Shown in pieces: positions 6,685 to 11,060 of a stretch of DNA of 11,060 nt (position 1 is its first letter; each line of letters begins with the position of its first letter). Source of the DNA: Quadrisphaera sp. (GTDB taxonomy: Bacteria > Actinomycetota > Actinomycetes > Actinomycetales > Quadrisphaeraceae); NCBI GenBank assembly GCA_029258695.1, contig JARIBR010000061.1, positions 1 through 11,060 on the forward strand, read 5' to 3'. Under the pieces are notes generated by a model. The model saw only the letters and a list, made by a program, of their open reading frames with translations, searched no databases and had not been told where the DNA came from. The translations under genes and the position numbers were made by a program.

Positions 6685-7431
6685 TCAGTCGGAGGCTTCG
6701 GCGCCGCTGCGGGCCGCGGAGGCGGTGCTCGGAGCGGCTGCCGCCCCGGCGCCCGGCGCCGCGGGCGGAGCGCTCGTGCCGTTGCCCGGCGAGGAGCCCG
6801 GCGGCGGATCGTCCGGCTCCGGTTGGCTGGTGGGCACCGATGGGCTGTCCGTCGGCTCGGGGGCCGGGTCGTCGCTCGGTGGTGGGGGTGGCGCCGGGTC
6901 GTCCTCCGGCGGCTCGTCCGGCGGCGTCGGCTCGACCGGTGGCACCGGTGTGGTGGGCGTCGCGGTGCTGGGCGCCTCGGTCGCCGTGGACGTGCTGGGG
7001 GTCGAGGGGCGTTCCGGCGTGGTCACGGTCTCGTCGTCCGGCTCGGCCGACCCGGGGTCGGCACCCGGCGTCGTCGCGGCCGGGTCGCCCGGTGCGGAGG
7101 TCTGGGGAGGGCTGCTGCCCGGCGCCATGACGCCGAGCCCCACCTGTGCCTGGGCCGCCTCGGGGCGCAGCAGCGCCGAGGGGTAGCTGGCGGCGTCCTT
7201 GCTGCTCAGGGGGTCCGAGGAGGCCTGCAGCGGTGAGCCGGCGGTCGGCGTGATCTCCACCATGGAGGCACCGGAGGCGCTGAGCGCGCCGGACGGGCCG
7301 TCACCGCCCTGGACGCTCGTCCACACGGTGGCGAGGATGAGAGCGCCGGCCACCGACAGGGCGATGCCCTCGGCCGGGTGGGCCAGGCGGAGGGCGCCGC
7401 GGCGCGCTGGCCGCTCGACCCGTCGTCCCAT
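6685..7431 (-). CDS. Single-pass membrane protein with long Pro/Ser/Thr/Asp-rich tail, function unknown
   Basis: I do not recognise a functional domain in this 248-residue protein. It starts with an Arg-rich stretch (MGRRVERPARRGALRLAHPAE), followed by one hydrophobic segment at about 22-39 (GIALSVAGALILATVWTS). That predicts an N-in, C-out anchor or an uncleaved signal. Residues 40-105 are of mixed composition, with no Cys pairs. From about 107 to the end the sequence is low-complexity, rich in Pro, Thr, Ser, Asp, Glu and Ala, including a run of six prolines near 180-185. This is typical of extended wall-spanning or O-glycosylated regions in actinobacteria. The hydrophobic and Arg-rich start argues for a real gene despite the biased tail. 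It converges on ppgK. The ATG at 7431 is supported by a TACGCT hexamer six bases upstream. Confidence 0.7.
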   Translation of the reverse strand: MGRRVERPARRGALRLAHPAEGIALSVAGALILATVWTSVQGGDGPSGALSASGASMVEITPTAGSPLQASSDPLSSKDAASYPSALLRPEAAQAQVGLGVMAPGSSPPQTSAPGDPAATTPGADPGSAEPDDETVTTPERPSTPSTSTATEAPSTATPTTPVPPVEPTPPDEPPEDDPAPPPPPSDDPAPEPTDSPSVPTSQPEPDDPPPGSSPGNGTSAPPAAPGAGAAAAPSTASAARSGAEASD

Positions 7432-7437
7432 GGGAAC

Positions 7438-7443
7438 AGCGTA
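7438..7443 (-). promoter_or_regulatory. Probable -10 element for the leaderless membrane-protein mRNA
   Basis: On the minus strand TACGCT ends six bases before the ATG at 7431, with no Shine-Dalgarno sequence in between. It lies in the 199-base gap (7432-7630) separating this gene from the CsbD-family gene. That gap also holds the CsbD promoter and leader on the plus strand; I see nothing else there. Confidence 0.5.
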
Positions 7444-7554
7444 ACGATTCTCCGCCGCCGCAGACCCCTTTCCACGGTGTCACTTTGTGTGTCGCACCAG
7501 TCACCCAAAGGCAGGAGGCCGGCGTGCGACCAGCGCCACGTCGAGGGACCGTCC

Positions 7555-7560
7555 TATCCT
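7555..7560 (+). promoter_or_regulatory. Possible -10 element of the CsbD-family gene
   Basis: TATCCT stands out as an AT-richer hexamer about 70 bases before the csbD-like start. It would give a leader of some 60-65 bases. I cannot assign the sigma factor: no standard -35 box is clear upstream. Relatives in other bacteria are under general-stress sigma control, which would be an inference here. Confidence 0.4.
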
Positions 7561-7579
7561 GGGCCGGCGAGGACGCACC

Positions 7580-7618
7580 ATGCGGGGCACCGGGCCCGGC
7601 GGCTCCTCGCCGAGGTGA
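7580..7618 (+). other. Candidate 12-codon leader ORF ahead of the CsbD-family gene
   Basis: An ATG at 7580 opens a short frame reading MRGTGPGGSSPR and stopping with TGA at 7616-7618, twelve bases before the csbD-like ATG and just before its ribosome binding site. A purine-rich GAGGAC lies seven bases upstream. It overlaps one arm and the loop of the hairpin described next. Short ORFs occur by chance, so this is only a candidate. Confidence 0.2.
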
Positions 7619-7626
7619 CGAGGAGC
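7602..7626 (+). promoter_or_regulatory. Candidate hairpin sequestering the csbD-like ribosome binding site
   Basis: GCTCCTCG (7602-7609) is perfectly complementary to CGAGGAGC (7619-7626), leaving a nine-base loop. The second arm contains GAGGAG (7620-7625), the evident ribosome binding site, five bases before the ATG at 7631. If folded, the hairpin would block ribosome access. Eight complementary base pairs around a polypurine site could be coincidental in GC-rich DNA. Confidence 0.3.
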
Positions 7627-7630
7627 GACG

Positions 7631-7804
7631 ATGAGCGCGAGCGACAAGATCAGCAACGCGGCGGAGAAGGCCCGCGGCAAGGTCGAGGAGGTCTCCGGAG
7701 CTGCGTCGGGCGACGACGAGAAGCGCGCCGAGGGCAAGAAGGACCAGGCTTCCGGCGACATGAAGCAGCGCGGCGAGCACCTCAAGGACGCCTTCAAGAA
7801 CTGA
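7631..7804 (+). CDS. CsbD-family stress-response protein
   Basis: This 57-residue, highly charged protein reads MSASDKISNAAEKARGKVEE, continues with VSGAASGDDEKRAEGKKDQA, and ends KQRGEHLKDAFKN. The pattern of K..G..EE.SG..SGD...R.EGK.DQA.GD.K matches the CsbD family: small hydrophilic proteins induced in general stress in Bacillus and widespread in actinobacteria. The biochemical role is unknown. There are no cysteines, aromatic residues are nearly absent, and no membrane segment exists, so a soluble, possibly partly unstructured helical protein is expected. The start is firm: GAGGAG lies five bases before the ATG. It is one of the few genes here with a clear ribosome binding site and a separate leader, unlike its leaderless-looking neighbours. 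It is followed by a strong hairpin. Confidence 0.9.
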   Translation: MSASDKISNAAEKARGKVEEVSGAASGDDEKRAEGKKDQASGDMKQRGEHLKDAFKN

Positions 7805-7816
7805 CCGTCGCGGTCA

Positions 7817-7861
7817 CGACGGACGGCGCCGCCCCCGGTCGCGGGGCGGCGCCGTCCGTCG
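7817..7861. terminator. Strong bidirectional terminator hairpin between csbD-like gene and rnpB
   Basis: A perfect 19-bp inverted repeat (arms 7817-7835 and 7843-7861) encloses a seven-base loop, CGGTCGC. It begins 13 bases after the csbD-like stop and lies about 44 bases beyond the 3' end of rnpB on the opposite strand, so it can serve both transcripts. It lacks a T-tract, as is common for actinobacterial intrinsic terminators. Confidence 0.8.
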
Positions 7862-7904
7862 GAGGACGTGCCTGCCCGGGACCGCGCCGCACAGACGGTG
7901 GGGT

Positions 7905-8326
7905 GCGGAGGAGCTGGTCTGTACGCCGGGTCCTGTCCCCCGGACCCGTCGCCGGGACCGGGGTGGTGACCATCCATCTCGGGGCGCCGTCACCGGCGCC
8001 CTCCAGCGGCCTACCCGGGAGCTCGGGCGAGCAGCCCTCGAGCGCCCCCTGTTCGGCCTAGCTCCGGGTGGGGTTTGCCGAGCCACCCCCGTCACCGGGG
8101 GTGCTGGTGGTCTCTTGCACCACCGTTTCACCCTTGCTCCCGACCCCTCCTGACGGAGCGGCCGGGGGCGGTCTGTTCTCTGTGGCACTTTCCCGCGGGT
8201 CACCCCGGGTGGGCGTTACCCACCACCCTGCTCTGCGGAGCCCGGACGTTCCTCGGCGACCCCGCCACGAGCGCTCCGCAGAACCCCCGCGACGTGTCGA
8301 CGCGGCCACCCGACCAGCTCCTCCGC
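7905..8326 (-). ncRNA. rnpB: RNase P RNA, bacterial class A
   Basis: This is the catalytic RNA of RNase P, which trims the 5' leader of tRNA precursors. On the minus strand I see, in order, the conserved GAGGAACGTCCGGGCTCC (8237-8254), CCACAGAGAACAGACCGCC, AAGGGTGAAACGGTG and GGCAAACCCCACCCGGAGC. These are followed by GGCCGAACAG, GGGTAGGCCGCTGGAG, GAGATGGATGG and the 3' ACCCGGCGTACAGACC block. The ends pair to form helix P1: 7905-7919 with 8312-8326, 15 perfect base pairs, which sets the limits to within a few bases. A length of about 420 nt fits actinobacterial class A RNAs. One conserved position differs from the usual GAGGAAAGTCC (A to C). No protein gene is needed to explain this stretch. 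Confidence 0.95.
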
Positions 8327-8333
8327 GCCGGTG

Positions 8334-8339
8334 AGCCTA
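8334..8339 (-). promoter_or_regulatory. Probable -10 element of rnpB
   Basis: TAGGCT on the minus strand ends seven bases before the P1 helix at 8326, the spacing expected between a -10 box and the first base of a transcript that starts at the mature 5' end. A matching -35 box is not obvious. The 80-base gap to yaaA therefore contains two divergent start regions. Confidence 0.6.
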
Positions 8340-8394
8340 GCCGCTCCGCGCCGGCGGGCACCGCCCCGCGCCGCCCCGCAGGTCAGCCGCAGGG

Positions 8395-8400
8395 CACAGT
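8395..8400 (+). promoter_or_regulatory. Weak -10-like element before yaaA
   Basis: CACAGT ends six bases before the GTG at 8407, at the same spacing as the stronger TANNNT elements in this window, but with C instead of T at the first position. No Shine-Dalgarno sequence is seen at the usual spacing. Confidence 0.3.
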
Positions 8401-8406
8401 GACGAC

Positions 8407-9192
8407 GTGCTCGTGCTCCTCCCGCCCTCCGAACGCAAGCTCGCCGCGACGCGCGGACGTCCCCTCGACCTCGCCGCGCTGGCCCACCCCGCCCTGACCG
8501 ACCGCCGGCGGGGCGTGCTCGAGGCCCTGGCCCGCGTCAGCGCCGACCCGGGCGCCCTCGCCGTCCTGGGGGCGGGGCCGTCGACGGCGCAGGAGGTGGG
8601 GGCCAACACCCGCTGGAGCAGCGAACCCGCCCGCGAGGCCGGCTCGCTGTTCACCGGCGTGCTCTACGACGCCCTGGACCTGGGCTCGCTGAGCAGCGCC
8701 GCGCGGCGGCGCGCGACGGGGAGCGTCCGCGTCGTGAGCGCCGCCTACGGGCTCCTGACCCTGCGCGACCGCGTCCCGGCCCACCGGCTGTCGATGGGGG
8801 TCGACCTGCCCGGCGTCGGGCCGCTGGCGCGCGCGTGGCGCCCGTGGCTGTCCGCCGAGCTGGACCCGCTGCTCACCGAGGGGCAGGTGGTCCTCGACGC
8901 CCGCTCCGCCGCGTACGCCGCCGCCTGGGCGCCCCCGAGGGCCGTGGCGCACCGCGTGGTCGAGGTGGCCGTGGTCAGCGAGGACCCGCGCGGTGAGCGC
9001 ACGGTGGTCAGCCACCACGCCAAGCACTCCCGGGGGCTGCTCGTGCGCCACCTGCTCGAGTCCGGGCCCGCGCCGCGCAGCGTCGACGCGCTGGCGCAGC
9101 GCGCCGCGCAGGCGTTCACCGTCGAGCTGGACGACGAGCGCGAGGGACGCCCGCGCCGGCTCACCGTCGTGCTGACCGGTCCTCAGCCCTGA
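8407..9192 (+). CDS. yaaA: YaaA-family peroxide stress protein (DUF328)
   Basis: YaaA in E. coli lowers intracellular free iron and protects DNA from hydrogen peroxide, and it binds DNA; the actinobacterial relatives are less studied. The 261-residue product starts MLVLLPPSERK, as actinobacterial members do. Further family segments are LFTGVLYDALDL (81-92), VVSAAYGLLTLRDRVPAHRLSMG (109-131), ARAWRPWLSAEL, VVLDARSAAYAAAW (161-174), and VVSHHAKHSRGLLVRHLLE (200-218), the last with the conserved K..RG. It is a soluble cytosolic protein with no membrane segment. The GTG start matches the family N-terminus exactly. The gene is divergent from rnpB and overlaps the RNase H-rhodanese gene tail to tail by ten bases. 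Whether the E. coli function carries over is an inference. Confidence 0.92.
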   Translation: MLVLLPPSERKLAATRGRPLDLAALAHPALTDRRRGVLEALARVSADPGALAVLGAGPSTAQEVGANTRWSSEPAREAGSLFTGVLYDALDLGSLSSAARRRATGSVRVVSAAYGLLTLRDRVPAHRLSMGVDLPGVGPLARAWRPWLSAELDPLLTEGQVVLDARSAAYAAAWAPPRAVAHRVVEVAVVSEDPRGERTVVSHHAKHSRGLLVRHLLESGPAPRSVDALAQRAAQAFTVELDDEREGRPRRLTVVLTGPQP

Positions 9193-10067
9193 CGCCAGGG
9201 GAGCCCGGCGCTCTTCCAGCCGCCGAGCCCGCGGTGGCCGGCGGCGTCGAGGTCGCCCTCGAAGCCCCCGGCGACGTTGTGGGCGCGGCGCCACCCCGCT
9301 CGGGCTGCCGCCTGCGCCGCGGCCGCGGAGCGGTGCCCGGAGCGGCACAGGAAGAGCACCGGGGCGTCGCGGGGCACGCCGTCGATGTTCTCGAGGAAGC
9401 GCGGGTCGGGCCCCGAGCCCCAGGTCGACCACGACGCCGTCACGACGCGCTTGCCGAGGCGCTGGAGGTCCGGCAGGCCGACGAAGACCCACTCGGGCTC
9501 GGTCCGCACGTCGACGAGCACCGCACGGGCGTCGCCCGCCAGGACGTCCCAGGCGTCGGACGGTGAGAGGTCGTCACCCGCGACCCCCGGGAGGCCCTCG
9601 TCGTCGGGCAGCGGTGGCGGCGCGGGCTCCGCGGCGGACCACACGCGCCCGTCCGCCGCGGCGTCCATGGCCTGGTTGGCCAGGGCGTCGGCCGCGGAGT
9701 TCTGCGCACGGGGGATCCAGCGGTAGCTCACGGAGGGGAAGGAGCGTGCGACCTGCCCCGCCTCGGCGGCGAGCGCACGCATGTCGGCGTGCTTGATCTT
9801 CCACCGACCGGACATCTGCTCGACGACGAGCTTGGAGTCCATGGCCACCTCGACGCGCGCGCCCGGGTCGAGCTCGTGAGCGGCCCGCAGGCCGGCGAGG
9901 AGCCCGCGGTACTCCGCGACGTTGTTGGTGGCCCGCCCGATCGCCTCCGCGGCCTCGCGCAGCACCTCCCCGCTCTCGCCGTCGCGCACCAGCGCGCCGT
10001 AGCCGGCGGGCCCGGGGTTGCCCCGCGAGCCGCCGTCCGCCTCGACGCGCAGCAGGCGCCCGCTCAC
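9183..10067 (-). CDS. RNase HI - rhodanese fusion protein
   Basis: This 294-residue protein joins two domains in one uninterrupted frame. Residues 1-137 form an RNase HI domain, which cleaves RNA in RNA-DNA hybrids: VEADGGSRGNPGPAGYGALV, RATNNVAEYRGLLAGL, AMDSKLVVEQMSGRWKIKH and AADALANQAMDAAA. The acidic residues Asp11, Glu52, Asp77 and Asp127 fit the catalytic set. The sequence is very close to the N-terminal domain of M. tuberculosis Rv2228c as I recall it. Residues 138-167 are a Pro/Asp-rich linker. Residues 168-294 are a rhodanese domain, VLVDVRTEPEWVFVGLPDL through the active-site loop CRSGHRS (Cys241), ending GWKSAGLPWRQG. Rv2228c instead carries an acid-phosphatase domain. The GTG start at 10067 overlaps the stop of the zinc-ribbon gene (GTGA). 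Domain calls are confident; the joint function is unknown. Confidence 0.92.
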   Translation of the reverse strand: MSGRLLRVEADGGSRGNPGPAGYGALVRDGESGEVLREAAEAIGRATNNVAEYRGLLAGLRAAHELDPGARVEVAMDSKLVVEQMSGRWKIKHADMRALAAEAGQVARSFPSVSYRWIPRAQNSAADALANQAMDAAADGRVWSAAEPAPPPLPDDEGLPGVAGDDLSPSDAWDVLAGDARAVLVDVRTEPEWVFVGLPDLQRLGKRVVTASWSTWGSGPDPRFLENIDGVPRDAPVLFLCRSGHRSAAAAQAAARAGWRRAHNVAGGFEGDLDAAGHRGLGGWKSAGLPWRQG

Positions 10068-10813
10068 GCGATGCCGCCGGCGGGCTGCTCCGGGACGCGC
10101 ACGAGGATGCGCTCGCACTCCTCGCAGCGGACCACCGCGTCGGCGGGGGCCGCGCGCACGCGCTCCATCTCCGTGACGCTGAGCTGGTTGCGGCACGCCC
10201 CGCACGTGGTTCCCTGCAGGGCTGCCGCCCCTCGCCCGGTGCGTCGGCGCAGGTCGTCGTAGAGAGCCACGAGGTCGGCGTCGAGACCCATCACCGCGGT
10301 GGCCCGGCGGGCGAGGACCGCTCGACCCTCGGTGTCGATGGCCGCCGCCGCCGCGTCGCGGGCCGCGACCAGCTCGGCGCGCTCGGCAGCGGCGGCCTGC
10401 GCCGCGGCCTCGAGCGAGGCGGCAGCCTGCGCGGCGGCCTCGGCGCGCTCCATGATCTCCAGCTGGTCCTCCTCCAGCTCGTCCTGGCGGCGGGCGAGCG
10501 CCTCGAGGTCCTTCGTCAGCGCCTCGGCGTCCCGCGGCGACGCACCGCCCTCCAGCCGGGCCCTGTTGCGGTCGGCCCGCTCGCGCACCTGGCGCACGGC
10601 GTCGTCGGCGCGCGCGAGCTCACGGGCGACGTCCGAGGACGTGGTCCGCGCGCGCACCAGGTCGTCGCGCAGCTCGGCCTCGCGCGAGGCCAGCCCTGCC
10701 AGGGCGGCGAGCTGCGGGAGGGTGCGCTTGGAGTGGGCCAGGCGGGCGGCGCGCACGTCCAGCTCCGCGACGTCCAACAGCTGGATCTGCTGCGCGAGGG
10801 GGGCCGAGGTCAT
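10064..10813 (-). CDS. Coiled-coil protein with C4 zinc ribbon (zf-RING_7 type)
   Basis: This 249-residue cytosolic protein resembles M. tuberculosis Rv2229c and its relatives, which are related to the CT398 family; the molecular role is unsettled. Residues 1-35 (LAQQIQLLDVAELDVRAARLAH) start a helix, and roughly 40-160 form a long Ala/Glu/Arg-rich coiled coil. Within it lies the family segment SPRDAEALTKDLEALARRQDELEE (92-115). The C-terminal ribbon has two Cys pairs, Cys204/Cys207 (CGAC) and Cys230/Cys233 (CEEC), preceded by LYDDLRRRTGRGAA, also typical. The ATG overlaps the TGA of the upstream Nif3-like gene (ATGA), and its own stop overlaps the next start (GTGA). The three genes are therefore a tight operon with probable translational coupling; I see no strong ribosome binding site at this start. 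Confidence 0.9.
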   Translation of the reverse strand: MTSAPLAQQIQLLDVAELDVRAARLAHSKRTLPQLAALAGLASREAELRDDLVRARTTSSDVARELARADDAVRQVRERADRNRARLEGGASPRDAEALTKDLEALARRQDELEEDQLEIMERAEAAAQAAASLEAAAQAAAAERAELVAARDAAAAAIDTEGRAVLARRATAVMGLDADLVALYDDLRRRTGRGAAALQGTTCGACRNQLSVTEMERVRAAPADAVVRCEECERILVRVPEQPAGGIA

Positions 10814-11060
10814 CGGAGCAGGCTGCCACTGCTGGGCAGGTGGAACGTCCACGGGTCGGTGCGGCGCCGGCTGCCGTCGACGTCCACGTGGATGCCCGCG
10901 CCGCCCAGCGCGGTGGCCAGCTGCTCGGCGGCGCCGAAGAGCCAGGGCCACTCGCTCGCCCAGTGGGCCACGTCGATGAGCGCCAGCCCGTGGTGCGCGT
11001 CGCGGGACTCCGACGCGGGGTGGTGGCGCAGGTCCGAGGTGACCATGACGTCGGCGCCGG
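10810..11060 (-). CDS. Nif3-like dinuclear metal centre protein, C-terminal part
   Basis: About 83 C-terminal residues are visible and the frame runs off the right edge of the window, so the N-terminus is missing. The segment GADVMVTSDLRHHPASE, followed by LALIDVAHWASEWPWL, is characteristic of the NIF3/YbgI family (sometimes called GTP cyclohydrolase 1 type 2 homologue). In DVAHWASE the His and Glu are expected metal ligands of the two-metal site. The hexameric family's function is poorly defined. An ATG lies in frame at 11046, but the sequence upstream continues the family similarity, so it is internal. Its stop overlaps the zinc-ribbon start. The order Nif3, zinc ribbon, RNase HI matches Rv2230c-Rv2229c-Rv2228c. 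Confidence 0.9.
   Translation of the reverse strand, partial: GADVMVTSDLRHHPASESRDAHHGLALIDVAHWASEWPWLFGAAEQLATALGGAGIHVDVDGSRRRTDPWTFHLPSSGSLLR

Noticed and set aside
6725..7186. A Gly/Ser/Val-rich plus-strand ORF of 153 residues opposite the membrane protein
   Set aside because: It is the mirror of the Pro/Thr/Asp-rich repeat-like codons on the minus strand, with no domain, and the minus-strand ORF has a sensible basic-hydrophobic start.
7378..8061. A 227-residue plus-strand ORF across the csbD-like gene and into the rnpB region
   Set aside because: It is out of frame with the recognised 57-residue CsbD product and runs into the RNase P RNA; no protein similarity is seen.
8058..8334. Short ORFs on both strands within 8058-8334
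   Set aside because: This stretch is fully explained by conserved RNase P RNA structure and sequence.
8383..9492. A 369-residue minus-strand ORF opposite yaaA
   Set aside because: It has antisense composition and would conflict with both yaaA and the 3' end of the RNase H-rhodanese gene.

Overview
The window is very GC-rich, dense coding DNA from an actinobacterium (Actinomycetota). Several points support this: an F420-type flavin-independent oxidoreductase, a strictly actinobacterial-style polyphosphate glucokinase, a methionine aminopeptidase with a proline-rich N-terminal extension, a Nif3 / C4 zinc-ribbon / RNase HI gene order like Rv2230c-Rv2229c-Rv2228c of Mycobacterium tuberculosis, and many genes that look leaderless. 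I cannot name genus or species from the sequence. Most of the window reads as conserved housekeeping chromosome. I see no phage, transposon, CRISPR or tRNA signal.

Layout. (1) 1-2248, plus strand: the end of a glutamine-dependent NAD+ synthetase (nadE) overlaps panB by four bases, coupling NAD and pantothenate/CoA synthesis genes. (2) 2289-3290, plus: a likely F420-dependent LLM-class oxidoreductase with its own promoter-like signal. It converges on (3) 3307-4805, minus: a two-gene operon of a 54-residue SPOR-like protein followed by a GT1-type glycosyltransferase. (4) Thirty-three bases away, divergently, lies map (4839-5768), followed by ppgK (5798-6658). (5) 6685-7431, minus: a single-pass membrane protein with a long Pro/Thr/Ser/Asp tail. 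(6) 7631-7804, plus: a small CsbD-family stress protein, with a leader that may fold over its ribosome binding site. (7) 7905-8326, minus: the complete RNase P RNA gene rnpB. (8) 8407-9192, plus: yaaA, which overlaps tail to tail with (9) 9183-11060, minus: an operon of Nif3-like protein (partial), a coiled-coil zinc-ribbon protein, and an RNase HI domain fused to a rhodanese domain.

The most notable points are the RNase HI-rhodanese fusion, which stands where relatives such as Rv2228c carry an acid-phosphatase domain; a recurrent TANNNT-6/7 bp-start codon arrangement that predicts leaderless mRNAs for at least four genes and helps choose start codons; a symmetric, 33-base divergent promoter between map and the SPOR-like gene; and a possible leader-ORF plus ribosome-binding-site hairpin ahead of the CsbD-family gene. 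I did not find a convincing undescribed multi-gene system.
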